A stretch of 64,000 nt of DNA from Dasyornis broadbenti (Eukaryota; Chordata; Aves; Passeriformes; Dasyornithidae), in NCBI GenBank assembly GCA_013397935.1, contig VZRN01000634.1, positions 4,116,671 through 4,180,670 of the forward strand. The letters are read 5' to 3'. Of this stretch, positions 1 through 13,556 are shown in pieces. How positions within the stretch are numbered: position 1 is the first letter of the stretch; every line of letters begins with the position of its first letter. Made by a program: the position numbers and the translations under genes. The notes beneath the pieces were generated by a model, which saw only the letters and a list, made by a program, of their open reading frames with translations, was not told the origin of the DNA and searched no databases.

Positions 1-740
1 CAAGGCTGCAGCCTCGGGAGGGGATGCTTGACCCAGGTTCGTTCTGCTTGAGCTCTGCGGTGAGGCTGCACGGTTTGGTCAATTGCTGAGCAGCTCCTCC
101 AGGAGGGGTCAGATATTCCCGGCACTGAAACGCCCTGGGTGTGACGCTCTCTGCTCTGGTGGAGGAGCACTGAGCTCTCGTTCCTGCCCCTCAGGGCCCT
201 GAGCAGCCTCTGGAGGCCAAACTCTTCCTGCAGTTCGGTTGTGTAAACCAGAGCTCCGGGGCTTGGGTCCAAGGGCAGCCCCTCTGCGGGCAGGAGCTGG
301 GTTAGACACGCAAAAGGTCCCTCCCTGCCTGGGCTCGCCCTGGCAGCTTTCTGGCTCGCCCTCGCCCTGCCCTGGTGCTGGCACTTTCTGGGTGAGCCCA
401 GCATTGTGAGCAGTCCTGACCACTGTCCCTGGCCCTGCCTCTCACCTGGACTTGCAGCTCTGCATCCTTGCTGAGCTAAAATCTCCTCCTTATTGCTGCC
501 TTCTGCCCCAGGCTGAGCTGCCCTCCTGGAGCTGCTGCCCCTCGCTGCTCCCTGGCATTGCTGAAATCGGGGGGATGGCTCTGCCCTTCATTCCCCCGCC
601 TTTAGCTGTGCAGCCAGAGGACATCAGGCGGCTGTGGAGAGAAGTTTGGGGCTCTCAGGCTCCGTATCGCCATCCTGCCCCTCGTTGTTGCACAGCTCTG
701 CAGTAGCGCTACAGAGCAAAGCCTCCCTGTCCTACAGCAC
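1..740. other. GC-richer block, no recognisable gene
   Basis: This stretch is clearly richer in G+C than the DNA that follows. CpGs are present (about 15 in the first 370 bases by hand count), but by my estimate they fall below the usual island ratio. Frames of 104 codons (minus strand, 109-423) and 84 codons (plus strand, 452-706) are open, but neither shows a domain, signal peptide or family resemblance, and GC-rich DNA opens frames by depleting stop codons. It could be the edge of a regulatory element or a terminal exon of something outside the window. Nothing seen here decides that. Confidence 0.5.
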
Positions 741-807
741 GGCGAGAGCACCGTCGCAATACACACAAAGGAAATAAATGCTGTAGCATTAAAACTTAGT
801 GGTTGAC

Positions 808-823
808 TTTTTTTTTTTTTTTT
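808..823 (+). repeat. Poly-T tract (16 T)
   Basis: A homopolymer of 16 T. On the minus strand it reads as poly-A, but I see no recognisable retroposon next to it and no clear target-site duplication. It is treated as simple sequence. Confidence 0.9.
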
Positions 824-1027
824 CCAAACTAGCCAGAACAAAATTCTGTGGAAGTAGGTGTGGAAGCTATATTTCTTATTTTCTTGCAGCTTTCTTTAAA
901 AATAGCATACAAATGTAAGATAACCTGAATTACCTCTTTGCATTTGCAAATGTGTGAGATTTAGAATACATTTGTATCTATGCCCAGCACAGAAATGGTG
1001 CCGTAAACCGTTTTTTAGCTGAACGGT

Positions 1028-1106
1028 TTGTTCAAGGTCACATACTAATTGCTGGCAGAGCTAAATAAAGGATCTAGGAGTATCTGCTCTAACCAATACA
1101 TCATCC
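1028..1106 (-). repeat. MIR-type SINE relic, antisense
   Basis: The order of words matches the reverse complement of the tRNA-derived MIR SINE: 'ttcaaggtcaca', then 'ctggcagagct', then a degenerate 'ggatctagg' segment, then 'gctctaaccaatacatcatcc', which corresponds to the start of the element ('gctcttaaccactacactat' in reverse complement). MIR copies are ancient and old relics persist in amniote genomes. The alignment is by memory of the consensus with several small gaps, so the boundaries are approximate. An alternative is a different tRNA-derived SINE that shares the same core. Confidence 0.58.
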
Positions 1107-4100
1107 TCATTGCTGGTTATTTTTTTTCCTACTGACTGGCTCGTGGCTCTGGAACACCGTGTCTGGCTGACTTATTACTTCTAGGTTTGCAGAAATTCAT
1201 AAACACTGAAGGCTTCAACAAATAACTACCAATCTAAAGAAATGGATGGCAAAGTATCCTTAACCTGCCCTTTCTTTTTATAAAATCTCAGATTTATTGC
1301 CAATTTTATGATGATCTTGGCCAAACTTGGTTTTTTTTTAGTAGATAAAACTATGACCTCATCATAGATTCCGAGATGTTGGGAGTTGGCTGAACAGTGC
1401 AAAACTATGCTTCCAGTGCAGAACATTTTGGTTTTGTTTGGATTGGTCTTGTTAATAGAATTCTGAGTAATTACCTGTGATTTATTGGCATACTTGACAA
1501 AAGGTATATTTAGCTGTTTGTTTTCAGGTAACATGCCATGCAGAATGTGAAATTGTAGCTGGTTGATCTGGCTTGCCCATGATAGTTTTACAAGAGAACT
1601 GCTGGTGTTAGTGACTTTTTTCTATAACTTTTTTCTAGCTCTTTGAATGAACTGCAGTGGAAAGCTCTCTATTATCACGTGAGTATGAGGGGAACACTAT
1701 GTTTGTAATGTTTATGTGTTAATAGAAATAAAGTTGTATTTTCCATAGTTAATCTGAATCTAAAACACAATGACTCAAGTAACTTGTGAGCCCAATAGAG
1801 TTAGGCAGCCAAAGCTCCTGGGACTGAGCAGAGCGCTGAGACAGACTTCATGCAGATTATTTCTATGCTAATGTCTCTGTTAAATGAGAAGCAGCACCTA
1901 TGGAAACAAGGAGCTGTTCAGAGGCAATGAAGGGAAAGAGATTGTCTTCTTTATGCTTCCTTCCCCGTGCTTCTAGTTACAAAATCCATTTTCAGTGGAA
2001 CTGTGATTTACATGCAAGTGTTTATAGAAACTAGCAACTAAATTACATTGCATTAACGCTGTTCACTTCCAGGTTTTGTGTCACAGCCTTGTCTCTTTGT
2101 GTAGTTTTTCCTGTTGAATTGCTCAGTCTGGAATATTCTTCTCTAGCTCAACAACACTTTGAGATACGCAGCTGAGAATGTGGAGAGACTATTTCCTCTA
2201 AAATGGGAGAGATTAGTGAAAACTGTAGATTATACTTTTAATAGCAGAGAAGGGAAAAACTCTACCTTTATCCTGAAAATATGCTTTATGAGCTGCAAAT
2301 GAGCTTTCCTAGTGGCTATCCAGCCATGAATGGAATTGGAAGGGAACGTTCTTCCTTCACTGTTTGGAAATTCGGTAAGGGCTGAAACAGGCAGAGCAGA
2401 ATAACAAAAGGAGATTTGCTTCTCCTCCTGTCTGCTGGGTAGGGCTGTCACGGGGTGATTATCTCGTGTTTCCTTGTGGCTGCAAGTAAGACAAAGTGAC
2501 TTCCCAGATGTTAACAGGAGACTGACATTGAAGCAGATCTTTTACAGTCAATCAGTTTTCAGCAAGAGCAAAGAGAACGAAAATAAGAAATGGCTGCAAA
2601 ATTAGGAAGAAAACCTGCAATTTCTGTCCATCACCAGAGGCATCTTGACTGCATGTTCACAAGCCCTAGAAAGCTTTAGGAGATTGGTTTTGCACAGCAT
2701 TAACAGGATTAGGTGCAGTCTGGCTTTGTTCTGACATGTTTCTGTTTTGGACCTTTGTAATGGGGAAGAGTTTCTCAGGCTTTGGTCTCAGTGATTCAGA
2801 GAGAGGCACAGAAAGCCCCTCAGGAGCTCGGAATAGCTCGGTTTTGCTGTGAAAACACTGAATCCGTGTGCAGGTTGCTTTCTTTGGGTCTGAACGAGGT
2901 GCATAGGCAAGGACTCCGCACTCAGATAAAGCTGTCAATTATCTGACACCCTGCACTAAACCAGATGGGCCTGAGAGTTATTCCCAACTGGGCAACGTGT
3001 GGCTGGCGATATCCGGAATTTTACATTTAAGTTTGGGACCCTGAGATCATGAAGGGAATTGAAAAGTGGAGAGACCTTAAATATGGAGCCCAGAGCACTG
3101 GAGAGGCTGAGGGCGTGGGGTTTGTGTGGTCTGGCAAGGATGAGACTCAGAGGGGATGAGGCCGGAGAGGCCAACATTTGACACAGAGGCAGAGAGTAAA
3201 GCAAGGAGCAGGAGCTACAAGATCAGGTTGGAGCGATTCTCACTGCGCTTGGAGACAAATTCCTCAGGAGGTGAGGAAGGAAACGTTTCTTGTATTGGTA
3301 AAACACTAAAATAAGAGGAAGAAGGAAAAACTAGAAGACTTTATTAATATTAATTGCATTATTCTTATCATTTCAGTTTTACATAAGAGAATTTGAAGTT
3401 CCGCATCTTGAGCTGGAGAAAACTCCGTCATTCTGGTTTTGACTCTTATCTACTGAAAATATTTTAAGTCCTTCAACTGAGAAGTTTGCAAGATGTTGGT
3501 ATCCATGGAAATTAATTTTTGCCCACATCAGAGACCTACCTTTGGCAGATGAGATGTGCAGTGGTTTTTTAACATCAAATTGCCTTTTGGGATCGTCATT
3601 CCAGTTACTGGCTTACCCACCGTGCCACTTGGATGCTGCTGGTTAAACAAGAGTAAAAGGTCACCTGTATGTTTGACAAATTCTCTGTGTTGGCCAGTTT
3701 AGGCTTCTCCCAAACCAACCTGCACATTGGTCAAAAGAGAATCCTTTTTAATGCAACTACTGCAGGGAAGGAATTTTTAATCATTACAATATAATTCAAT
3801 AAATGTAATAAAGCCGCTCGATTTTCATGATATCATTTGCTGCATTGGAATTAATTCCTTCATTCCTTCTTGCCAGTAAAAAAAAATTAGGACATGATAG
3901 AAACCCTCCTGTGGGAACAAATCCAACGCCAAAGTCCCTCCCTGACCCCAGCCCTCAGGCTCAGCTCAGGTAAAGGGCTCAGCGCTCGCACCCGAGCCAC
4001 AGAACCGTTGGATAAATGACCCAGGCGAGTTGGAAATCCACTCAGTGCCATGTGGGAAGAGGCAATGGAAGCATGTCAGCTGTGTTAGGCTCGTTATGGA

Positions 4101-7100
4101 TTTGGGGTTTCATTTGGAGCGCTGTCGATTCGACAGACGGCCTTGTTTTCTCATTCATTTGAAGAGCCTCATCGCGGTGAAACATTTGGAATATACATCT
4201 GTGGTTTTTAAAGGAATGCTCTCATTTTCGTTCTCAATTTGACGTCTTTCAGATATGCCTTTACCAGCACTTAGCAGTGTAAAAAATTAATATATTATTA
4301 TAGAAATTATGTGAGCTCTGGGTAGAAAGAAGTCCTAGCTGTAACCAGAACATTATTTACCGGGTCACAAGCGTAAAAGTTAATGGACCAGAGCTTCTGT
4401 CTTTTTCTTTCTCTGGACGGATTGGAGCAGTAATGAACCTTAACTGATTTCTATTCATCTGGCTTTTAACTGCTGAGATTTGCAAAGAGAATTAAAAATA
4501 AGATCCTTTATGTTGTCATCTTTTCTCCTTTCATTTTAAGTTAATAATTTGAATCACACATTTCTGTTTAACCAGATATTCAGGGCATGAACAATAATTT
4601 CAATAACCTCCAGAGTGGCATCATGCTGAACTACAATTTAAAGAAGGGAAAAGGAAAACGAACCACCACGTGTCATGGTGTATTAGGCATAGCAGGGCTC
4701 TGAACTTTGAGGAGCCCAGTGCATATGAGTTTAGTAGTTCAGTACAACTACCTAAATAAGAAAAATAAATAAAAAATAGTAATGCTTAGGTGGAGAAAGA
4801 AATTAAGAGAAGCTGAGACAGTCCAAATTTTTTTTTGAGCAGTCTGCCTTCTTATTTATAAGCCAGTTCCTGGCCACAAATATCTTTATTTTATGTGTAC
4901 TTAGTACGATAATTTAATGTCAGATTTCCTTTTTGATTGGTGTTCATGCGACTGACTTTAATTGTTATAATTATTTTCAGATCTCTTACTTGGGTAGTTT
5001 TTCCATTTCTTTCTGTTCCCTACCTGTTCTGTGTTATCTTAGCATGATATTTACCTTTTAAGAATTCTTCATCAATATACTGAAAGTCACTTTCTTAATA
5101 TGGACCGTGGTGGAGTCAAATGAGCAGTATTTAATCTGGAATTAATGAAATTATTAATGTCTGAGAGTGCTAAATAATTGAGAGATTCATGTGCTAGAAA
5201 TACTTTTTTTCTTCATTTCCTGATGCATTTAGACTTTCTGCAAGCACCTCAGTGTATCGCTCTGAAGATCCACAGAACGTGAATGAGCTGGAATAACAGA
5301 GGTAAATCCAACGCTGTCCCAGCAATCAGCTGTGTCAGTCCCCCATTTATACTTCTCCAAGTCTTCTGTTGATAATAAACTTGGGTTTCTTCTGATTTTT
5401 TTTCCTAGATGTCTGCATTATTTGTGTAATTTTCAAGTGCTGCTGCTCCAGAAATGCTGTAGCCTTGAATTATGGTGTTACAACACTGCCCTTTTTATTT
5501 GAAGAAAAGAAAGGGGAACTGACGGGCAATACAGAGTCCAATTCCCAGCCAAATGTAACATTCGTAATCTCTTCTCCTGCTCTCTTCTCACACAAAGGTT
5601 CAGTTTTTAAAGAATATTTACAGGAGTCAAATGTTTGAACAAAACACAGATGTTAATAGCTAATTACCAACTGGCATGGTTAACTATCCTGAGAAAAGGT
5701 ATTATCCCGGGCATTTCACCAATTTGCAAAATTGTGTCACAATGACAAAAACAAAGTAAGGCAGAGGCTGAGGAATTTGTCTCATCAAATAGGACAAGCA
5801 GAATGCAATATTATTTACTGCTTTTATGTCACTCACCAATTACTGCAAGCGGCTGGGGACCTTAAGGAGAGGTTCGGTCTGTACATCGAGGAAATAAACC
5901 CTGAGATTTTCAAGAAGGATGAGTGGGGATGGGTCAGTCAGCGTCAGTGGATTCACTCAAAGTCTGTGGGTCATTATCTGTGCAAACAACTCATCCCTCT
6001 AAAGTAACTTCAGTCTGTGCTTAAAACCTCAGCAGATGCCAGCGCTTGTTATTAGAATGTTAAGTCTGGTCTCACCAGAGCTGCAGATTTTGAACTGCTG
6101 GGAGGCAAAAGCGCTCACAGATGTGAGGATCCCTGTCAATAGGAAATAATATTTCCCCCATGTAAGCACCAAGTTGCATTTCAAAGCAATATGGATTTTG
6201 TAGCAGGAGGGGTCAGAAAAGAGACAACACTGGAACAACTTCTGGAGGCAAACTGCCACGTGTGAAAGCACAGGTTTCCTTCTGGATCAAACAGACTGCT
6301 GAGGGAACAAGGAATTAAGAAATGTGGTTTTCATTTGAGTTCTCACATCACAGATTTGACCTGTAAAACGTTCCTATCCTTCAGCCTCTCTTTTTGGCCG
6401 CTGTTGCGCAGTGCTCATGGCTGAGCAGAGCTGCTGAACATGTGTTTATTTCCAATACACTTGGAGCATGCTTGGAGCAGGCCTTTTGCACAGGGATGCT
6501 CCGTCTGCCAGTGGAAAACATGCACTGATATTAACCTTGAGTGCCTGGGAGCAGCTGCCACGGGGACAGCTCCCATGAGTGTTTGTAAACGCTGCTGCCT
6601 AAATGGCATCCAGAATCGTGACCCTCTATTAGGGGAAAATACCGTTCATTCACACTGCCAGGAATACCAGAAATATATCCTAACTGGGTGAACGGACAGC
6701 AAAACCACTCTATAAAATTATCAAGATGATGCCAACAGCGTGTTTTTAGGAGAAATATTCCTCAACATTCATTTTGTGTTTGGTGATCTCCTTGTATTTA
6801 CTATACTTGCGTATTATCTGTGTAACTTTACACATTGGCATATTATTTTCTGCTGTACAGGGAATGCACAGTAAAACCTAAACTGACGCTGTGAGTGATG
6901 CCTGTTTAGTCCATCTTGTTCCTTTCTTACTCACTATTGTCTGCATGGTTTCAAAGCCTGAAAAATACACCTTTAACTCATTATTTTTGCCATTGTGGTT
7001 AGAGTTAAGCACTGCAAATATGGGGGAGATATAGGCACTGCAATTAGCAGCTTCCCTCAGCAGCAATGGCAGCATTCCTGCTAAATGACTTGTTATGTTT

Positions 7101-8199
7101 TTAATTACTGGATTATATCTGAAATCAAGTATGCAACTTTGCATATTTCCAATTTGTTCAAATTATAGTCACGTCATTATGTTCAAATCAGAGCACCCAA
7201 ACTGCAGTTTTGCTACAGGATAATTAACCAATGACTTTGAAATATGCAAGCAGGGAGTCTCATTTAGGTAGACAGCACAAGAAGCAAGGGGAGCTACTGA
7301 TGCATTCCATTGCATTCTTATCTTTTGAAAACAACGCTTCAATTTGCTTTGTTCTTCATTGCATTATTCCATGACAGATTTTGTGATCTGTAGTTATCTT
7401 ACATTGCTGCAACATTGAAACCCTTCACCCTCTAACATGTGCTCCTGAGCTAATTGCTTTGAAGTTCCCAATAGAATTACTCCGGTGAGGAATAAATAGA
7501 GCTAGCAAGACAAGTTCAGAGATATGAATAGGAAGAATAATGAGTTGTGTATACCACGATTCTTGCAGTGTTCCATCCAAATTATTACAACTTGGAGGAT
7601 TTCTCCGCAGAGGGGGCCGTGCTGTATCTTTATTTTTCCTTGTCAATTGAATTTGTGCACAGAGATAGGGTAGAATATGGTTTTCAATTCATGACCGTGT
7701 GATAATCATAGCAACCATGTAGCAGTCATGGTAAAAGTGCTGGAGTTAAAATAGGGCTTTTCCACTTTCATTTTCTGGTCCATCCATCTTTTCTGTTTCT
7801 ATGACTGTCCATGTATTTATTTAAACCTAGGACCTCGAGCCAAATCACACTATAGCATGGTAGCAAATGTAATAATTGAAATAATAGGAAGAAAGATGTA
7901 ATAAAAATGCATGGCACCCTCAACTGCTGTCCTAATCTCTCATCCTTCCAAATATCTACTCTGTCTGACAAAACCAAAATCATTTTTCCATGCGTTTAGA
8001 GATAAATGGCACCTGTCCCACATGCTGGCCACTATGGATATTAATTGCCCTAATGATAGAAGGAAATTTGTGAAACTAAAAAATGACCAGACGGCTAGAT
8101 AACTTTGAAATCACTGCATCATTTTCTCTCTCTTCTGACAATGTAAAGATTTATGGGTCAGGTTCAAATGTGTTCTCATGACGTTTCTGAGAGAGAGGG

Positions 8200-8214
8200 A
8201 AAAAAAAAAAAAAA
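8200..8214 (+). repeat. Poly-A tract (15 A)
   Basis: A homopolymer of 15 A between a GA-rich segment and CCCCAC. No retroposon body is recognisable upstream and no flanking direct repeat was found. Confidence 0.85.
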
Positions 8215-9584
8215 CCCCACAAAATGCAAGTTAGGAAATGACCAGGTTCCATCTGCAACGTTCACGGTGTTCCTTTAGCCCGATGGTGCACACACATTTC
8301 GGGTTGTTCTTCTTTTCTCTCCCCTCACTGGGTTGCTTTCCCTGCATCCCTGCTGTGCAACCTCCCAACAATATCCCAAAGCTGTGCTCTGGGGGCTGAC
8401 TCTGCTTCCAGAAACAGCCCTGGGCCAAGGGGGAATTCACGCTCTCACGTGAACCTCAGCTGCTCCTGATTTAGGAAAACCAGTTTGCGGTACGCTCTGG
8501 GAAGGTATTCGAGCTGTCTTACATATGGATGAACTTTAGGAAATTTTGAATGTAAGACTGTGCATGAATATTTTATAAATTCGTGAGACCCCTATGAAAA
8601 TACTGGACTGTACAACAGTGTAATTTATTGGAATTTCTGATTTTGATTACTGGATTTGTACTGGGAATTTCTCCCATTCTGTTCCCTATTTTTCTTTTTA
8701 ATCCTTACTCAAGTTGAAATGGTCTTTTTCCCATTGGAATTCTTTTTATAAAACTGCTTTTCTTTCTGATCACCCTCTCCTAAATAAATGGGAGGATGCA
8801 AAATAGAATCATGACCCTCACTGAAAAAATTTGAACAAGTTTTCCCATTCCTAATATGAACTCTGATTTGGAGTATGCTCACATAAATCTATAAAAGAAA
8901 GGTTATAATTTAATAAATGTATTCTAAATCATTGATAGATTAATTTAGAAACAGGGGTTGGCAAGGGAATGTTAAAAATCTATAAATGTCTACCTGCCCT
9001 TTAAAGACTCAATATCTGTGCAAAGCTTTACAAGATGATTGCTGGCACGATACAAGTATTAAACCAGTTTCTAGTGTGGGAATGTGGAGGTAACAGTGAG
9101 GTGTGCACTGACCTTCTGTCTGGATTTTGTCTCTCAGGATACACCCTTAGCACATCAGGCTGTGCTTGAACACGCTTGAAGGGTGCAGAGGATGCATTGC
9201 CTTTCTGATCCGGAAATCATTTTGTTTTATGTTGGTGTAAATGTAGTTGCACAAACGACGAGGAAAGTGTTCTGTTAAACCCAGCAGAGAGCTCAGGCAC
9301 AGTCTTCATTACAGAGGTACAAAGACCACACCATCTGCTACAACAAGTCCCAGCTCTCCCTGGGTTTGTTTGCTCAGTAGTTCCTGCTGGCTGGAGCCAC
9401 CTGTTCACTTAATTAGAAACACATCCTTAAAATACTGCCTGCTCCAAGCTCTGTGTGTCTCCAGAGGTGAGGCTCTCAGGCAAAGAACCAAGATGCAAGG
9501 AAGGCAAAACTTTGTTTGTGTCTTGTTTTGGAAACTGAGTAAATGAAAGGAGGAACTAAAGTGTAACGTTCGGAAAATATCGAG

Positions 9585-9597
9585 TTTTTTTTTTTTT
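9585..9597 (+). repeat. Poly-T tract (13 T)
   Basis: A homopolymer without a recognisable adjoining retroelement. Confidence 0.8.
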
Positions 9598-9934
9598 GCT
9601 GTAGGAGATGGGTTTACTTCTTCCTTTTTCAGCAGTACTAGTTTGACTCAGTTAAGAAAGATTTGCATTTTATTAGCATGAAGAAGAGAAAGCTGTGACC
9701 TTGCAAAAACACTAAATGTAAAATAAGAGAACGCACAGCTCTTATTTTTTTACTGTCTTCATAAATCAAGATATAAAATGAAAGCAAAAGTTGTGTTTGA
9801 CACCTGAATGTAACAAAATGGAAGTGAAAGTTCTCAAGTCTGATCTAAAGAATTCATTCTTGCCAATCAAAAAATGAGAAATGTTCAGGCAGAAATGGCA
9901 TGGCTCATTAGAATAATCAGTTTAGTACTATTCC

Positions 9935-9948
9935 AAAAAAAAAAAAAA
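9935..9948 (+). repeat. Poly-A tract (14 A)
   Basis: A homopolymer without a recognisable adjoining retroelement. Confidence 0.8.
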
Positions 9949-11611
9949 GTCTCCATGAACTCTGAACTTCACACACATTTCAGTCTTCCCAGAAAAGATA
10001 AAATTCTACTTGGTTTTATTTTCCACTGGCCAACTGCCTGAATGCAAATAATGTCAATAACATAGCCAGCTGTTTTAGTGGGTAAAGGTGACCCCCCTGG
10101 ATCCCTTTCAAAATGAAATGGGGTTTATTAACAATAAAGAGAATATTGACACGAACGTTTAGGCACTGGAGACTGTTCCAGTTGCACTTGGGACGTGTGG
10201 GCGCTGTGGTGTTGGTTTTCTGACTTTCCTTGCTGCTCGTGACCTCTGAGGCTGTGGTTGCTCAGGTTTTACATCTGTGTAATTGCAGGATTTGCTCTGC
10301 TGAGTCCAGAAAATTGCTTGGGATGATCGGAACTGTGTGCAGTAGATAGACCCGAGTCCGTCTCTGCTTTGTCTCACCAAATTTGTGGGTTTACCCTCGT
10401 GGATTTGCAGACTTTTATCTCAAACAGGCACAAGCATATTCCTGTGCAGGCTCTCCCAGCTGAGATTCTACAACTCAACAGCAAGTTCTGAAAAGACAAG
10501 AACTCACAAAAAAAGTGTTCTTCAGTTGTGTTTTGCATAACTGCAGGACTAGATCATTATTATATTAAGAAATAAATGTTAATTTTTTGGTGCTGTTAAA
10601 ATAGATCATTAAATATTGGAGCTGCAGGGTGTGTCTCTATGCAACTTGCTTTTACACTAGCAATCTTAATGAATTCATTAATTACTTAATGGAACTTGAA
10701 GATAGTAAACCTTCACTACGAGTTTAATATTAATTATGACTATTATCATTATTATTACTCATTTACTGCAGGAGGGACCAGAATACAGCTGCTGGTACAG
10801 AATATATTGAAGAATTCTCAGAATCTCTTAATTTTGTCCTCTGTTTAACTCAGGGCGGTTTCTGGCTGTGACGAGGGAGAAAGAGTTGAGTCACAGAAGT
10901 GAATTATTCCCTGTTGAAAACTCAACAGTGTATACAATGCTTCATGACCAGGCTATTTCTTGCTCCCTCTAATCTCTCCTGGTACTGTATTCTCATGATG
11001 TTGCAGTCTTGAATTATTTCTTGCTTTCTGTAATTACAGATCCTATTATATCCAGTTTCCTTTCCAGCCGAGCTGTAGTTATGATTCTCTTTAACCCCGG
11101 AAGCTCCCGTTGGGGTCTGCCTTCCCTGTGGCAGCTCCGGGGCTGTGTGTTCTGATTTCTCTGGTGAATCAGCTGGCAGTGACCATCAGTGGGATGGGTC
11201 AAGCAGTGGCCAATGACCCTTGGTGTTCCTGAGCAGCAGGTTTCTATTTCTGTGAACTCCACGGGTGGAGCTCTGCTTTTTCCTTTGCCATGATCTGTAT
11301 ATGAAAACTCAGCACGGAACGAGCAAGGCTGGCCATTTCCATGGCTGCAGATGAGGAGGGATGTGGCTCCTGGCTCTTCAGTATCAAGGGCACGGCCCAG
11401 CCGTTGCCATTCCCTGAGCGCGCATCAGCTTAACCGATCTGCGGTGTCACCTCTCGCTTTCCCGGCATCAGATCCGAGTGCAGAGACCAGGAAAGGAGTT
11501 CTGAGTATCCAGCTCTCCGCCAGTCTGGGCTCAGGTTGTGCTCAGATGTGGACTAGGTTCTTCCAGAGGTCTGGAACGGAGCAGGGTTCATTTTTGAGGG
11601 AAGTTAGGATG

Positions 11612-11743
11612 TAGAATCATAGAATCACAGGATGGTTTGGGTTAGAAGGGACCTCAAAGTCCATCGAATTCCAAATCCCTGCCATGGACAGGAGCACCTT
11701 CCACTAGACCAGGTTGCTCCAAGCCCTTTCCAGCCTGGCCTTG
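11612..11743 (-). mobile_element. CR1 LINE 3'-end fragment, antisense
   Basis: The fragment opens with two diverged copies of the CR1 tail octamer seen in reverse ('gaatcatagaatcacag'). It continues with 'atggtttgggttagaaggg', 'acctcaaagtccatc', 'ctgccatggacaggagcacc', 'ttccactagaccaggttgctc' and 'cagcctggccttg', all in the order of the reverse-complemented 3' untranslated region of avian CR1 non-LTR retrotransposons. It is 5'-truncated at about 11743, which is typical because CR1 reverse transcription usually stops early. No reverse-transcriptase or endonuclease coding sequence is present, so it cannot move by itself. A small open frame that crosses it is a shadow of the repeat. Confidence 0.95.
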
Positions 11744-11755
11744 TATTTTTGCAAG

Positions 11756-11802
11756 GAGATATATATATTTATCTTTTTTTTAATTTCTTTTTTTTTTTTT
11801 TT
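11756..11802 (+). repeat. T-rich low-complexity segment
   Basis: This is a (TA) stretch followed by an interrupted poly-T run (11773-11802), lying directly beyond the truncated 5' side of the antisense CR1 fragment. It is simple sequence and may have grown after the insertion. Confidence 0.8.
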
Positions 11803-13507
11803 AAGCTACATCAGGGTATAAATTCAAAAGGCAGAATAAATAACTGTTAATGGAAAACCCACAGGCCAAGTAATATTCGAAAGTTCCCACAATTCCCCCC
11901 CAGCTGATTTAATTGGCTGTTTGACCAGTTCTGATGTTGGCAGACACCTTTAGTCCCATTCATCATGCAAGAAAACACCCAAGTGCCTCTTGCACATAAA
12001 TTGAAACATACATTGAGAATTTGCTGTTATTTCTCTTTAAGTACCATAAAATATGGATGAATTCTAACAAAGAGGTAAAAGTATCTGAATAAAATTACTC
12101 CTGTGTATGTCAAGTTGATATAGCAGTTGCCATGGTAAACAAACATTGTACATAAATACTTAAATAAATAGTTGTATGTTTAGAAGGGTAGCAAGCTGTT
12201 AACCAAGATTTAGACACAGGTAAACAAACCCTGTAGAGAATCCTGGTGCTTTCAGCTGTCTATATATCTATTCAGTTAGTGAGCTCACAATTCAATAAAT
12301 TGTTCCAGCCTTTAATTGGAGGCTGGAGAAGCAGGCAAAGGAGCAAAAATAACAATAATCATCATAGAGAGCTTTAAGAGAAAAGAAGAATTATTCTGAA
12401 TCCATAGAGCTTGCCCTCACAATATGAGTCTTCTCCTGAGACTGTGGGCAATAAAACGGAGAGGAAAATTTAGGTTGAGTTGTGAATCCAAACGTTTTGA
12501 TCATGAGTTAAATATTCCAACACAAATCATTATAGTCTTTTCAAGAAAACCAGCCCCGAATGCTTCTTGTTAGCCCCAAGAGAAGATTAAGTGCATCTCT
12601 CTTTAGATTACGGGGGAGGGCAGCATTCCAGATAAAGACAGCAGAGGAGGTCAGAGTGAGTGGAAGGCTTTGGGACTGAAAAGAAACAAAGAAAATGAAT
12701 TATTTTGATGCTTTATCATAACATTTTAAAACAGTCGAATGACTTTGAAGTCATTCATAAACGTCAGTGGTTTTGTATGGTGTGTGTCAACACCATGTTC
12801 CAAGGCCGCTCCGGGACTGCAGCGTTTTGTGTGCACCTTTCGATCGTGACTGTGCTTAGCTCTCAGCGATCCTTTCCCTCTTCCCTTTCACCCACATCTG
12901 CCCAGGCTCGTCGCATGGCAGCTGAGGTGTGTAGCTCGTTGTTTCCCTCGTGTAACTGTGGTATGGCAAGGCGTGATTCCCACGAAGAGCTTGTTCAAAG
13001 ACCTTCCCAGTGCCCCTGCCCGCAGCCCTGCCCTTGGGCCAGCCCCAGCCAAGTCCTGACACTTTCCTGAGAAGAGCCTGCCGGTGGCTTTTGTGCAGGT
13101 GATAACGTGACCTGTGCGTCCTCGTGCTCCATTTGGGATTTAAATGAACGTCAGGACTGTATCCCGTGTGCTTCTAATAGATGGATTTCATAATTAATGA
13201 TAACCATGCTGTATTACCATCATCAGTGCAGTTATAATTTTTTCATGTTTCTGTGTGGTTACTCACAGAATCCATCATTGAACCTTGTACTTTCTATAAA
13301 AAAAGAGTTTCTGCAGCAAAAAGAATAATTGTTAATCAGGCACGGGGTGACCTGTTCAGGATGAATGTCTGTCTGATGATCGATCCTGCCTCACCCACAC
13401 CAGTGCTGAATCCTTGTCCTTTGAGTACAAAAAATCTGAAAAAGTTAAATCATTCGTTACTTTCTGTCTTTGCATAGATCACAACTCAGTTTCTTCTGCC
13501 TGTGTCT

Positions 13508-13523
13508 GTTTTGTTTTGTTTTG

Positions 13524-13554
<31 letters not shown>
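13508..13554 (+). repeat. (GTTTT)n microsatellite
   Basis: About nine consecutive GTTTT units, then TT. It is pure enough to be length-polymorphic. It inflates a spurious phenylalanine/valine/leucine-rich frame. Confidence 0.97.

Positions 13555-13556
<2 letters not shown>

Larger units (their letters stand above)
1107..11611. other. Unique AT-rich DNA without a recognisable gene
   Basis: This is about 10.5 kb of AT-rich sequence with scattered homopolymers. Frames on both strands are at most about 100 codons. Examples are 1226-1534 on the minus strand and 9247-9546 on the plus strand, and neither shows a conserved domain or a convincing splice-site pairing. Exact POU octamers occur at 9661-9668 and 10042-10049. 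A weak CTCF-like word sits near 7600-7620 but lacks a key base. I see no tRNA, snRNA or transposon here beyond the items listed separately. Confidence 0.6.

Noticed and set aside
2190..2250. Possible sense MIR segment ('tttcctctaaaatgggagag')
   Set aside because: Only one word matches, and the flanks do not follow the element.
7596..7622. CTCF-like word containing CGCAGAGGGGGCC
   Set aside because: It matches the general shape, but the strongly conserved C after the GG core is G, so the score would be poor.
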